DNA from: Xenococcus sp. MO_188.B8
GTDB lineage: Bacteria; Cyanobacteriota; Cyanobacteriia; Cyanobacteriales; Xenococcaceae
Assembly (NCBI GenBank): GCA_030065615.1
Contig: JASJDR010000038.1
Location: forward strand, 1 to 57,170
Direction: 5' to 3'
Length of the DNA: 57,170 nucleotides
Made by a program: the position numbers and the translations under genes. Numbering within the stretch: the first letter of the stretch is position 1; each line of letters starts with the position of its first letter. Shown here in pieces: positions 19,222-28,361 of the stretch. The notes under the pieces are model-generated. The model made no database searches. It was not told where the DNA came from and was given only the letters and a program-made list of their open reading frames with translations.

Positions 19222-20657
19222 TTAAGGATTTTAACCCTTGTCCCTGAGCGAATCTGTTCCGTAGGATGAAGAATTACTTTTTCTGTGGCTTGCAATCCAT
19301 TTTCAATGACTGCCTCAAAATCACTCCGTTGACTAATTTTTAGCTGGCGCTTTTGGGCTCGATTTTTTTCGATCACAAAAGTACACCAAGTCTTAGATAA
19401 GAGCGGATTATTGCCAGGTTGGCAGCGAAATAAGGCACTCACAGGAACCAGCAACAGATCTTCTCCTGACCAAACCACAGTTCTCGTTTCAACTCGATAG
19501 CGATCTCCTAAAGGAATTTTTGGCTCAACGAAATCAGCAATGATATTGACTCGTTGTTCTTCTACTCCCAAAGCGGAGATTTTAGTAAAAGCTGAGGGTT
19601 CGACATAGCGCACCTTGGCTTTAAGATTTGATTCACCGCCCCAATGTTCCAGAAACATGGTCGCACCAGGTTTGACTTTTACGGCATCGGAAGACAATAA
19701 ATCGACTACAATTTCTAAATCTTGGGGATTGCCTATTTCTAACAATTGAGTGCCAGCTTCGACATACTTGGCACTTTCAAGATTAACTCTAAGTATATAA
19801 CCATCGATCGGCGCTCTAATATTGGTCCGATTAACATCAGCCCTTAGTGTGGCGAGCTCTGCTTCAACGCGAGCAATTCGAGCATCATAAACATCTAAGA
19901 GATAATCGGGATCTTGTTGTTCGGCCAGAAGAATCGAGAGGGCTTGTTGCGCAGCATTGACCTCGGCGATCGCACTGTCGGCTAATCTTTGTGCCGCTTC
20001 TACAGCCCTAATTTGAGTGATTTCTGCTAATTCGGCTCGTTCTTGAGCCTGACGGGAAATTGCTCCGTCAGCGTGTAACTGTTGGTTCCGCTGGAGATCG
20101 CGTTGGGCCTGTTCTAGGGAGGCTCTAGCTTGCTCTACCTTAGCCACTGCCTCTTGTTGTTTAGCTATTGCTGCTCTAATTCTAGCTTGAGCTTGGGCGA
20201 TCGCTTCTCGTTTAGGACGCTGGGTTGCTACGCCTGCTTTTTCAGCTTGCCATTGGCGAAGTCTCGCTTGAGCCTCGCGAATATCAGACTCTAAGGGTAA
20301 AGGATCGATTTGCGCAATGATTTCTCCTTGAGTAACGCGATCGCCTTCATCTAACTTAATCCTCGCCAGTCTTCCTTCTACAGGAGCCGAAACTAGATAA
20401 CGTTGGCGAATCCGGGTTTCTCCTTCTTCATCTACTGTAACCAGCAGATCACCTCGTTTAATTTCTGCTACATCAACGGGAATGGCTGGGGGACGAAACG
20501 CCCAGATCAAGATTGCGATCAGGCCTAATCCTCCTAAAACATAGGATAACTGACGAGGTAAATACTTTTTTTGCCATTGTTTTTGCTTGTTGGCGATCGC
20601 TTTTTGAGCTGCCTGCTCTTGGTTCCAGGGAACTGGTTTGGATGTTTTATCGATCAT
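19218..20657 (-). CDS. HlyD/RND-type periplasmic adaptor (membrane fusion protein)
   Basis: The 479-residue protein has a cytoplasmic N-terminus, one membrane helix (SYVLGGLGLIAILIWAF, about residues 37-53), a split biotinyl-lipoyl domain (GRLARIKLDEGDRVTQGEIIAQIDPLPLESD), a long alanine/glutamine-rich coiled-coil hairpin (about 130-260) and a beta-barrel region. It would bridge an inner-membrane pump and an outer-membrane channel. Neither a pump nor a TolC gene is adjacent, so the exported substrate is unknown. I prefer ATG 20657, with GGAG 11-12 bases upstream, over the GTG at 20669. Confidence 0.88.
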   Translation of the reverse strand: MIDKTSKPVPWNQEQAAQKAIANKQKQWQKKYLPRQLSYVLGGLGLIAILIWAFRPPAIPVDVAEIKRGDLLVTVDEEGETRIRQRYLVSAPVEGRLARIKLDEGDRVTQGEIIAQIDPLPLESDIREAQARLRQWQAEKAGVATQRPKREAIAQAQARIRAAIAKQQEAVAKVEQARASLEQAQRDLQRNQQLHADGAISRQAQERAELAEITQIRAVEAAQRLADSAIAEVNAAQQALSILLAEQQDPDYLLDVYDARIARVEAELATLRADVNRTNIRAPIDGYILRVNLESAKYVEAGTQLLEIGNPQDLEIVVDLLSSDAVKVKPGATMFLEHWGGESNLKAKVRYVEPSAFTKISALGVEEQRVNIIADFVEPKIPLGDRYRVETRTVVWSGEDLLLVPVSALFRCQPGNNPLLSKTWCTFVIEKNRAQKRQLKISQRSDFEAVIENGLQATEKVILHPTEQIRSGTRVKILN

Positions 20658-20739
20658 GACCAAGAGCACTCCAAGACATAAAATACCCTATTATATCCAT
20701 TATATAAGGAGTAGGATATTCCTCTATTTCAGGGAGATC

Positions 20740-22215
20740 CTAAAACACTTCACTAGTCCAACTGCCGTGTAAACCATAGGGAATATGATGTTTCAAATGG
20801 AGTAGAGCCACAGGCTGACCAGCTATATTCTTGCCATCTAAAATCGCTAAACTAGAGCGATGATCTTTGCCATTGTAAACCAGAGTCAGAATCCAACCCT
20901 CATCTTCCGCTGTAGCATCAGGTTTAGGCACAAAAATTGGTTCACTAACATAACCATGAGGGGCAAAAGAATGTAACTGACGTTGTCCTGTTTTCAGATC
21001 TAGTTTCATAATGGCTTGCAAAGGAGCATTTCGACCATTATCTTGATGAGTAGCACCGATAAATAAATAGCGATAATCTCTACCCACTTTGTCAGGATTA
21101 ACCGCAGGAAATTCACAACAAGTATTCTCCAATAGTTGACGTTCTACAGTTTCAGCTGACAAATTGAGGGTAAACCGCCATAATCTACCTGGATCTAAAT
21201 TATCAAAGTTAACTTCTTTGTAATCTGAATTAGGTTTTACTTGAGGTAAAGTTGCATAGGCAATAGAGTCGATACAAACTTGATCTTCCCTCTCAAAAGC
21301 ATTGGCATGATGGAAAACAAAGCCAGAATCCACCATAAATGTTTTCATCTGCTTATTGCTAGGATCGCGGGGAATTAAAATTACGCGGGTTGGTTTATTT
21401 GGTTGAAACTCAACACATTCTCCTGCACCTTTTAACCCCAACAGAAATGGTAAAGGATTAAAGTTGACAGGATTTTGGAAGAAAACGCAGTAATTAGGAG
21501 TAATAGCAAAATCGTGGATGAAAGAGAACCCAGGAATAATATGAGAATGACGACGTAATATTTTCCCATCGGGAGCCAATTCAAAGACGGTGATTTTACT
21601 AGAAAGTCCCGGTGATATAGAAAAATTCACGAGACAAGGTTGAGCGTCATCCAGAATAGAATGGGGATCTACCCAAGGATGAGCCGCCCAAGAGTCTCCA
21701 GGTTGTAAAACTCCATCTAAGTAATCTATGCCAATGGTTTCCAAGGTCTGGGGATTTAACAGATGAGGTTCAGCAGCTTCCCATAATGCGAGTAATTTAT
21801 TTCCCCAATAGATAACGTTAGTGTTGGCGATATTTTTTAATTTAAAATCAAAAATATTATTAATAAACCCTCCAGGTTTTTGCGTCCCGAAGACTCCACG
21901 ATATAGTATCTTACCTGCTGCCTTTTCCTGGATATAAGCCTCGGTTGCTACAAAACGATTTCTAAAATAGGCTTTACCGTTCTGAAAGTAAAAAGCCGAG
22001 ACCATACCATCGCCATCGAAAGGATGATGTATGGGTGTTCCTGCGATATCTAACAAACCAGGACCATTACGGAATAATGTTCCTTGAAGTTCGGGGGGGA
22101 TTTTTCCTTCTATATTCTCTATTTCATATTCATATTCGTTGGGTTGGGAATCATAGCCTCGTTTCCATTCTCCTCGATAATAGGATTGTTGATTAATGAT
22201 CTGTGTTTGATTCAT
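20740..22215 (-). CDS. Carotenoid cleavage oxygenase (apocarotenoid oxygenase type)
   Basis: The 491-residue protein belongs to the RPE65/CCD family, seven-bladed propellers whose iron is held by four His. Candidate ligands lie in WAAHPWVDPHS, SFIHDFAIT, VFHHANAFE and the C-terminal PYGLHGSW. The N-terminal GTLFRNGPG and HPFDGDGMVSAF motifs are diagnostic. Cyanobacterial proteins of this length are typically apocarotenoid-15,15'-oxygenases that make retinal, but a 9,10-cleaving enzyme is not excluded. ATG start at 22215. Single gene. Confidence 0.92.
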   Translation of the reverse strand: MNQTQIINQQSYYRGEWKRGYDSQPNEYEYEIENIEGKIPPELQGTLFRNGPGLLDIAGTPIHHPFDGDGMVSAFYFQNGKAYFRNRFVATEAYIQEKAAGKILYRGVFGTQKPGGFINNIFDFKLKNIANTNVIYWGNKLLALWEAAEPHLLNPQTLETIGIDYLDGVLQPGDSWAAHPWVDPHSILDDAQPCLVNFSISPGLSSKITVFELAPDGKILRRHSHIIPGFSFIHDFAITPNYCVFFQNPVNFNPLPFLLGLKGAGECVEFQPNKPTRVILIPRDPSNKQMKTFMVDSGFVFHHANAFEREDQVCIDSIAYATLPQVKPNSDYKEVNFDNLDPGRLWRFTLNLSAETVERQLLENTCCEFPAVNPDKVGRDYRYLFIGATHQDNGRNAPLQAIMKLDLKTGQRQLHSFAPHGYVSEPIFVPKPDATAEDEGWILTLVYNGKDHRSSLAILDGKNIAGQPVALLHLKHHIPYGLHGSWTSEVF

Positions 22216-22711
22216 AATTTACTAGATCAGCTCCTACCTGGTTTGCTTCTGGTTTTTGCTCAAAAAAAGAACTTTAAAGATGCAGAATGCTTAGTTTGTA
22301 TACATAATGTTAATTTATTTTTACATAAAATTAAGTTTTATTAACTTAATATTTTTTCCTGAGCCATATTGGGCGAGATCTTAGCCCAAACAGGAAAATC
22401 CTCGAGCATCCAGAATTCTTAAGAAAAATAATAGATTTGTCGTTGGATGTTGTATGTAAGTAGCGAAATTCAAGACTTTTTCCTTATGCCCAATTTTTGA
22501 TCTTCGATTACAAACTAGATATCTATACTTAACTTGTGTTAACCTGATATTGTTAGTTTGATAAACTAAACCTAAAGCGATCGCCGTAATAGCTGGTTGT
22601 GCACTCGGAATTGCAGCACAGAACTAACTAAAACAATCGGGTTCGAGTTGTTTTTCCGTTGTTAGCATCTTTAGTAAACAGTAGAAAAATTTTACAGGAG
22701 CCGTCTAGTTG
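22216..22711. other. About 500-bp non-coding spacer between divergent genes
   Basis: The spacer is AT-rich, with no frame I can support. It must contain the promoters of the carotenoid oxygenase gene (minus) and of the 47-aa gene/aroQ unit (plus). One HIP1-like GCGATCGC is at 22577. Confidence 0.4.
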
Positions 22712-22855
22712 ATGGACTATTTAGAAAAACTTCTAGAAAAATTACGAGAGTTAGCACAGAAAGTCATTGAACTGCTATCAGAACCTGAAGCAGAAACAGA
22801 GCCAGAATTAATTCCCATCCCCGTCGATGATCGGAGATCTCGTAACTACCGTTAG
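22712..22855 (+). CDS. 47-aa conserved-looking small protein upstream of aroQ
   Basis: The frame encodes a 47-residue acidic amphipathic helix (DYLEKLLEKLRELAQKVIEL) followed by a Pro/Glu-rich segment and an Arg-rich tail (DDRRSRNYR). A good ribosome binding site AGGAG lies at 22696-22700, 11 bases before the ATG. The stop is 18 bases before the TTG start of aroQ, so the two are probably cotranscribed, and the small frame may help initiation at aroQ. I believe similar proteins occur in other cyanobacteria, but function is unknown. Confidence 0.65.
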   Translation: MDYLEKLLEKLRELAQKVIELLSEPEAETEPELIPIPVDDRRSRNYR

Positions 22856-22873
22856 TAGACTTTACTGTTAATT

Positions 22874-23326
22874 TTGCTTCAAATAAGTATCCTAGTAGTT
22901 CATGGGCCAAATCTCAATCTTTTGGGAATTAGAGAGCCCCAAACCTATGGCTCTACTACTTTGGCTCAAATAAATCAAAATCTACACCAAGAATCACAAA
23001 GGTTGCAGGTGAGTCTGTCTTGCTTGCAATCTAATCATGAAGGTGATTTAGTTGATGCAATTCATCAAGCCCAAGGTAAGCATCAAGGAATTGTCATTAA
23101 CGCCGGAGCTTATACCCATACTAGTGTGGCGATTAGAGATGCGCTAGCAGGGGTAGATATTCCTACGGTGGAAGTACATCTCAGTAATATTTATCGTCGA
23201 GAAGAATTTCGTCATCATTCCTACATTGCACCTATCGCGATTGGTCAAATTAGTGGTTTTGGTGCTAATAGTTATCTCTTAGGTTTGCAAGCTTTAGTAA
23301 ATTATTTGCAATCACAAGGAGACTAG
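22874..23326 (+). CDS. aroQ: Type II 3-dehydroquinate dehydratase
   Basis: The 150-residue enzyme catalyses the third step of the shikimate pathway (3-dehydroquinate to 3-dehydroshikimate). Motifs are [17 protein letters not shown] (active-site Asn and catalytic Tyr), [29 protein letters not shown] and the proton-donor His in [14 protein letters not shown]. Length is standard for the dodecameric type. No ATG is available: TTG at 22874 gives the family-typical N-terminus. The 3' end overlaps the convergent dnaE C-half gene by 15 bp. Confidence 0.95.
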   Translation: MLQISILVVHGPNLNLLGIREPQTYGSTTLAQINQNLHQESQRLQVSLSCLQSNHEGDLVDAIHQAQGKHQGIVINAGAYTHTSVAIRDALAGVDIPTVEVHLSNIYRREEFRHHSYIAPIAIGQISGFGANSYLLGLQALVNYLQSQGD

Positions 23327-24664
23327 AGGTTCTGTGCGTGCGGCAAAACCCGATCGCGTTAACTTATTCACTGCAATAGTTTCATCTTGAACCCAATATT
23401 GTTCTCCTAAGCGAATGAATTGGCGGTATTGTCCTTGTTTGATGATCGCGACTACTGGTATTTTCCTCTTATTTTTTTCACCCGCTTGTTCTTGCAAAAT
23501 TGTCTTGAGGTGATATTGCTTAGAGGGATCTAAGATATGTTCGGGGCTGATTTCTAGCATCAACATTTTAACTTGTTCTATAGGTTCGGCGTCATCAATG
23601 ATTAGCTGATATTTATCATCTCGTTGTTGTACTTTACCCCAAATAATTAGACGCGCATTTTCTTGTAATAAAGATTCGATTTTTTCGTAGGTACTAGGAA
23701 AGACTGTTCCTTCGACATCCCCTGTGGTGATATCTTCTAGGGAGAGGAATGCCATCGGAGTCCCTTTTTTGGTGATAATTCTTTTTACCGCTGTTAACAT
23801 GACCACCGCACTGACTTTTTGACGGGAATTTTGCTCGGCAAGTTGACTCAGATTAATCGGGGAGAGAATCTGAGCTGCTTGAGTCGCTGCTTTGAGAGGA
23901 TGATCGGTAATATAGAATCCCAGATATTCTTTTTCTAACTTGAGTTTTTCTTGAAGGGGATAATCTTCTACTGGTGGTGCGCTTGGGGCTTCTTGAAAGC
24001 TATCATCGGATTGCTCTGTTTCTTCACTACTCATCATGTCAAATAAATTCAATTGACCACTAGCTCTTTCTTTAGTCTTTTGCTGCGCCCAGGGAACTAG
24101 TACTTCGAGATCATTAATTAACTGTCGCCGATTAGGATTAATACCATCAAAAGCACCGCAATAAACTAAGGTTTCGAGAGCTCGACTATTAACAACCCGC
24201 AGGTCTACGCGATCGCAAAAATCCGCCAAGGACTCGAATTTTCCCTCTGCTTGATTTCTGGCTTCAAGGATATTTTCAATCGCAGCTTGTCCGAGATTTT
24301 TGACTGCTGATAAACCAAAAAGAATTTGTTGTTCTTCAGAAAAAGGCACAAAATCCTTTTGAGAGCGATTAATATCTGGGGCAAGAACCTCAATGCCCAT
24401 TCTCTGGCAATTTTCACGATATTTATCAATTTTATCCTGATTGCCACTACTAGCCGTTAGTAACGCGGTCATATATTCTGTCGGATAGTTAGCCTTCAGA
24501 TAGGCAGTCTGATAGGTAACATAGGCGTAGGCAGTAGAGTGAGATTTGTTAAAACAGTTAGAGGCAACAATCCCATTAGCCAATAAGAAATTATGATCTT
24601 TGGCGACTCCTAGATCATAAACAGCTTGTTTTCCCAGAGATTTGCGACTAACTATTTTAACCAT
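23312..24664 (-). CDS. dnaE: DNA polymerase III alpha subunit, C-terminal half with split-intein C-part
   Basis: The first 36 residues ([20 protein letters not shown]..) form the C-half of the naturally split cyanobacterial DnaE intein; the splice junction is ..GIVASN | [13 protein letters not shown]. The following 414 residues are the C-extein: the end of the polymerase active region, helix-hairpin-helix ([17 protein letters not shown]), OB fold ([28 protein letters not shown]) and C-terminal region. The product is inactive alone; it must associate with the DnaE-N fragment made elsewhere in the genome and be trans-spliced into full alpha subunit. So this is not a truncation. ATG start at 24664. 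Confidence 0.95.
   Translation of the reverse strand: MVKIVSRKSLGKQAVYDLGVAKDHNFLLANGIVASNCFNKSHSTAYAYVTYQTAYLKANYPTEYMTALLTASSGNQDKIDKYRENCQRMGIEVLAPDINRSQKDFVPFSEEQQILFGLSAVKNLGQAAIENILEARNQAEGKFESLADFCDRVDLRVVNSRALETLVYCGAFDGINPNRRQLINDLEVLVPWAQQKTKERASGQLNLFDMMSSEETEQSDDSFQEAPSAPPVEDYPLQEKLKLEKEYLGFYITDHPLKAATQAAQILSPINLSQLAEQNSRQKVSAVVMLTAVKRIITKKGTPMAFLSLEDITTGDVEGTVFPSTYEKIESLLQENARLIIWGKVQQRDDKYQLIIDDAEPIEQVKMLMLEISPEHILDPSKQYHLKTILQEQAGEKNKRKIPVVAIIKQGQYRQFIRLGEQYWVQDETIAVNKLTRSGFAARTEPLVSL
24557..24664 (-). other. Split DnaE intein, C-terminal half
   Basis: This is the 36-codon intein segment. Block F is DHNFLLANG and block G is VASN, followed by the +1 Cys of the extein (C37). The terminal Asn (N36) that cyclises and the downstream Cys nucleophile are both present, so trans-splicing should work. 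Confidence 0.93.
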
Positions 24665-24852
24665 CTTTAATCATGATTTGAATTGGCTGTGCTCCCTATA
24701 TATTCTAGTCTTTATTAGTTAAAAAAGCTGGAATTCCTTATTTAGTAAGCTTCTGGGTTATTTCCTCCTATTGATAATTTTTAAATTACTGAAAAATGCC
24801 ATTAACATAGATATCGATGAAAGGTAAAGTAAATTTGTGTAGAGGCTATATC

Positions 24853-25737
24853 GTGCCTAAATTTAATTGGTTATTGTCTTATTTTATTTGTGCTGGTTTA
24901 ATCACGACCACAGGGTTATCTGTCAGGAGTCAGGCTCTTCTCCCCTACACCCCCCAAATCAATTCTGAAAAGTTGCAAAATCAGGGGTTACAACTTTTAC
25001 AAGATGCGGTGCAATTGATCAAGTTTCAGCAATATGAATTAGCTCTTCCCCGAGCGGAATTAGCAGTACAACTCGCGCCTAATAACTACGAAGCTTGGTT
25101 TATCTTGGGTAGTCTTTACGCACAACTAAGTAAAATAGATCAAGGGATTGAAGCCTTAGAAAAAGCAGAAGAATTAGCTCCCAATCAAGAGGGAATTCTT
25201 TTTACTTTGGGTAATGCTTATTTCCAACAGGGAAATTATCAAATCGCTTTGGAAAAACTAGAAGCAGGATTAAAAATTGAAGAAAATGCTCCTGAAGCTC
25301 TATTTGACCTAGGAAATACCTATTTGAAATTAGAAAAATTTGATAAAGCGATCTCATCTTATAAGAAAGCATTCACTCAAGAAGCAACTTTTTGGCCAGC
25401 AATTAACAATATAGGATTAGTTGAATATGAACAGGGCAATGTTAGTAAGGCGATCAAAAATTGGTCACAAGCCCTAGAAATTGATGCGGAACAAGCAGAA
25501 CCTAAATTAGCGATCGCTGTGGCATTATACTCCCAAGGAGACACCAAAGAAGGAGTTGAAATGGGGCTATCTGCTTTAGAAATTGATAATCGTTATGCCC
25601 AGATTGAGTTTTTACAGGAAAATCTCTGGGGTGATCGTTTAATTGAAGATACTAAAAAGTTTTTTGAGATTCCTCAAATACAGGAGATTGTTGTTCAATC
25701 TCAGGTTCAATCTGAAGAGGAATTATTACAAAATTAG
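24853..25737 (+). CDS. Exported TPR-repeat protein
   Basis: The protein has about 294 residues with a signal-type N-terminus (KFNWLLSYFICAGLITTTGL) and then five to six tetratricopeptide repeats (about residues 50-260; NYEAWFILGSLYAQLSKIDQ, GILFTLGNAYFQQGNYQIAL and so on). I prefer GTG at 24853, preceded by AGAGG at a 7-base distance, over the ATG at 24817, because it gives a compact signal peptide. TPR proteins are scaffolds; the partner is unknown. It is divergent from the dnaE C-half gene and ends in a shared terminator. Confidence 0.8.
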   Translation: MPKFNWLLSYFICAGLITTTGLSVRSQALLPYTPQINSEKLQNQGLQLLQDAVQLIKFQQYELALPRAELAVQLAPNNYEAWFILGSLYAQLSKIDQGIEALEKAEELAPNQEGILFTLGNAYFQQGNYQIALEKLEAGLKIEENAPEALFDLGNTYLKLEKFDKAISSYKKAFTQEATFWPAINNIGLVEYEQGNVSKAIKNWSQALEIDAEQAEPKLAIAVALYSQGDTKEGVEMGLSALEIDNRYAQIEFLQENLWGDRLIEDTKKFFEIPQIQEIVVQSQVQSEEELLQN

Positions 25738-25754
25738 TTTAGGAATTTAACAGC

Positions 25755-25790
25755 AAAAAAGGGGATTAAATAAAATCCCCTAATTCTTAT
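25755..25790. terminator. Intrinsic terminator between convergent genes
   Basis: Stem GGGGATT (25761-25767) pairs with AATCCCC (25774-25780) around a 6-base loop; a run of A on the left side and a T-rich tail on the right let it act in both directions. It can serve the TPR gene (plus) and the CysQ-like gene (minus). Confidence 0.75.
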
Positions 25791-25834
25791 TTATTGACAA
25801 TAATTTTGCCACATAATTTAGAATTTAAAATTCA

Positions 25835-26710
25835 TTATTCCCCATCTATTTCTTTGATAATTGCCGTGGCTTTTTCACATAATAGTTCATGACTATTCCC
25901 ATTAGTTGCCATGATGCAACCCCATTTCTTCACATCTCCTTGATTATAGAAAACAGGTTTACCATCGGCATAGGAAAACTGACCTCCTGCCTCAGTGAGA
26001 ACTAGTTCAGGTGCTGCAAAATCCCAATCTTTAGCAGCAGACTTTCCAGACAAAGAAATATAAAGATCAGATTCTTGTTCCAAGATAGTTGAGATTTTAC
26101 CCCCAACACTTCCCATATATTTTTTACCTTTGAGCGGTAAGTAATCAATTAACTTCTGGAAACGTTCATCACGGTGAGTACGACTAACAATTAGATATAA
26201 ATCTTCTAATTTTGCTCGCTGGGAAACTCGAATTGGAGTAATTTTTTGATCTGCTTTGATTTGCACAAAAGTACCTTGGCCTTTAACCGCATAGTATAGT
26301 TTTCCAGCCTCGGGAATTGCGACAATCCCGATTACAGGACGTCCATTATGTGCCAAAGCGATATGTAAACAGTATTCTCCTGTTTTATCAATAAAATCTC
26401 TGGTCCCATCTAGAGGGTCGATAATCCAAACCCAAGATTTATCAATAGGCTCAGCTTTTTTAACATCAAAAGTTTCTTCCGAAAGATAACCAAAATCTTC
26501 ATCACTCAGTTGTGCTTGGAGATTTTCTAAAATATAGCGGTTAGCTGCAAGATCAGCCGCAGTAACAGGGCCATCTTTTTTGTCTTTAACATCTAGATCT
26601 TGATAGTCTGCTTTACCATGATAATAGGAACTGAGAATATCAGATGCACCCCAGGCTACTGAACGAGCTATCTTCATGATTTCCACTAGCCGTTCTTGAT
26701 TAATTTCCAA
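25835..26710 (-). CDS. Inositol-monophosphatase-family phosphatase, CysQ-like 3'(2'),5'-bisphosphate nucleotidase
   Basis: The 291-residue protein has the lithium-sensitive phosphatase signatures: GPVTAADLAANRYI, the metal-binding WVWIIDPLDGTRDFI and the C-terminal SAAKDWDFAAPELVLTEAGG. The family removes the 3'-phosphate from PAP/PAPS (CysQ) or acts on inositol or fructose bisphosphates; the order and length look CysQ-like, which would tie it to sulfate assimilation. TTG at 26710 is the first start; an internal ATG (MKIARSV) would shorten it by 11 residues. Confidence 0.85.
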   Translation of the reverse strand: MEINQERLVEIMKIARSVAWGASDILSSYYHGKADYQDLDVKDKKDGPVTAADLAANRYILENLQAQLSDEDFGYLSEETFDVKKAEPIDKSWVWIIDPLDGTRDFIDKTGEYCLHIALAHNGRPVIGIVAIPEAGKLYYAVKGQGTFVQIKADQKITPIRVSQRAKLEDLYLIVSRTHRDERFQKLIDYLPLKGKKYMGSVGGKISTILEQESDLYISLSGKSAAKDWDFAAPELVLTEAGGQFSYADGKPVFYNQGDVKKWGCIMATNGNSHELLCEKATAIIKEIDGE

Positions 26711-27189
26711 AGCTATACCCCTAATTTATTATTAAGATCGCTAATAGAAATTATGACATCAATTTTTATGAATGAACATTATTTCTTTCCTAAAGATCTC
26801 GAATCAGCCTTCCCCATAAATTAACAAGGTTTGGTGTTAATAATTCGCTTGATGGTAAATACTCTTATTGATCTTAAAAAATCAAAGGAACTTCCAGGAT
26901 CTACTTTCGTTATCTATGTAGGTGTCAATTATCCCTGGAAAACCCCATGCAAGATCTTTTTGATTTAAGTTTGCAGTAGACAAGCAACGGGGAGAGCAAG
27001 GAAAGCAGAGGGTAATGGCTAGAAATCTTTTTTTATTGTTACAAGTATAATCAACTATGTTTTAGGGAGGAAACTATTTTCTAGAATGAATCTATGACAA
27101 AAAAATTTTATACTGATAGAAACTAAATTTTATTGCAAAAAGTTAATTATAAAAACTAAAATTTAATCCCATCCTAAGTATCAAAAGTC
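26711..27189. other. About 480-bp non-coding spacer
   Basis: This is an AT-rich region between divergent genes with stops in all frames. I see no RNA gene or repeat with confidence. The bases just before 27190 must contain the promoter of the exported protein gene. Confidence 0.35.
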
Positions 27190-27630
27190 ATGGCGCTCAA
27201 AATACCAAGTATAATTACTTCTTCACTTTTACTAATTCCCGTATTATTCACGATTCCTACCCTAGCTCATAAGGTAGAAATATCCAATCAAGTGGCAGGA
27301 ACTTTACATATTGAGCCTGATGATAATCCTCGGATGGGAGAAGAGGTTCAAGCTTGGTTTGCTCTAACTAGTCGTGGAGGCAAGATGATTCCCCTATCTG
27401 AATGCAACTGCCAGTTGTCAGTTTATACTTTGCCTCGTAATCAAGAAGATAAACCCATATTGAATCCTATTCTGCAAGCTGTCAATGTTGGCCAATATCA
27501 AGAAATTCCTGGTGCTTTGATTACATTTCCCCAAATAGGCTCCTATGAGTTAGAAATTGCGGGAACAGCAGATAATGGAGCTAACTTTCAAGATTTTAAG
27601 TTAAACTATACAGTCAATGTTCTTCCATAG
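27190..27630 (+). CDS. Exported protein of unknown function
   Basis: The 146-residue protein has an N-terminal signal peptide (PSIITSSLLLIPVLFTIPTLAHKV, cleavage expected after the Ala near residue 26). The mature part is beta-rich with an immunoglobulin-like rhythm (GTLHIEPDDNPRMGEEVQAWFALTSRGG, GSYELEIAGTADNG). Two Cys (ECNCQL) and early His could bind copper, and the fold recalls YtkA/FixH-like periplasmic proteins. No partner gene is adjacent. I consider it real but unassigned. Confidence 0.7.
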   Translation: MALKIPSIITSSLLLIPVLFTIPTLAHKVEISNQVAGTLHIEPDDNPRMGEEVQAWFALTSRGGKMIPLSECNCQLSVYTLPRNQEDKPILNPILQAVNVGQYQEIPGALITFPQIGSYELEIAGTADNGANFQDFKLNYTVNVLP

Positions 27631-27764
27631 TTCATTAATTCATAGTTGACAGACTGCTAGGGATAGCTTGTAGCAATTCCGCTTGAATAGTTATCAAACC
27701 CAGCAAATAACCCTTTTAACGCCCTATTATCTTTTCTCAAAAGATACTGAACTTCTTTGACACT

Positions 27765-27794
27765 CCCACCTTTCCGCTACGCTAAAAAGGTGGG
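27765..27794. mobile_element. Terminal hairpin of an IS200/IS605-type element
   Basis: CCCACC (27765-27770) and GGTGGG (27789-27794) form a hairpin with A/T extensions (CCCACCTTT..AAAAGGTGGG) and GCTACGC in the loop. This is typical of the subterminal hairpin at the right end of cyanobacterial tnpB elements. It lies downstream of the tnpB stub on the minus strand. Confidence 0.6.
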
Positions 27795-27834
27795 ATTCTT
27801 GGTTCAACGACTCAACTTACCCTGACAGGTATTA

Positions 27835-28080
27835 CTACCAACCAAAATAGAGGTTGAATCTCCCCAAGCGTTTAGGTCTAAGTCTTGGTGCGCGTTCGCG
27901 ATCGCCTTTTGCGTGAGAAATAGCGGTTACGTGCTTATAAATATCTTTTTGTCCAACACCTTTGTGATCTTCCCAATATCGAAGACATTTATTCCGCACA
28001 AACTGAACTGTACGAATAGCTTCATCTATAGCTCGAAATTGAGATTCTTTTCCCCTAAGCTTGTACTCCAAGATAAACAT
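27835..28080 (-). pseudogene. TnpB (OrfB) N-terminal stub, IS200/IS605 family
   Basis: The 81-residue frame starts MFILEYKLRGKESQFRAI and continues with EAIRTVQFVRNKCLRYWEDH, the N-terminal fingerprint of TnpB proteins (RNA-guided nucleases carried by IS605-type elements). From about residue 50 the sequence stops resembling TnpB, and the frame ends near the element's terminal hairpin. All RuvC catalytic and zinc-finger segments are therefore missing. It is an internally deleted, non-autonomous remnant. Sequence between the stop and 27765 may still hold the guide-RNA (omega RNA) region. Confidence 0.8.
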
Positions 28081-28119
28081 CTTGCGTTGCTAACTTGCTA
28101 CGTAAAACACAATAACGTA

Positions 28120-28330
28120 GTATGACGGCACTTAAAAGTGCTCGTGTCGGACGCGAAGCTTATGCGCGACGCGAAGCTAGTCCTTTAGGGCAGCGGTATC
28201 CTTTAGGAAATCCTTTAGGACGATTCATGAGGGGCTGTCTTCGGAGGTTTCCTCCGAAGTTTAAACGCCCCGTCCAACCCATAAATGAGGTTGGCTTTCT
28301 CGCTCCCGCTTTTTCTGTAAAATAGTTGGC
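28120..28330. repeat. Cluster of GC-rich palindromic repeats
   Basis: Words CGACGCGAAGC, CCTTTAGG (four times), AGCGGTATCCTTTAGG and a perfect hairpin CTTCGGAGG-TTT-CCTCCGAAG (about 28229-28250) are packed together. An open frame crosses the region but its protein (Arg/Gly/Pro-rich, repetitive) looks like translated repeat. AGCGGTATCCTTTAGG also occurs near 13690. Confidence 0.7.
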
Positions 28331-28361
28331 TTAGATACTGCTTCTTGGTGGATCAAGTCGA

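Noticed and set aside
23312..24664. dnaE read as a 5'-truncated pseudogene
   Set aside because: The start is an intact split-intein C-half, the normal state in many cyanobacteria.
28122..28325. 67-codon plus-strand open frame
   Set aside because: It reads through GC-rich palindromic repeats; the product is repeat-like Arg/Gly/Pro sequence with no protein character.
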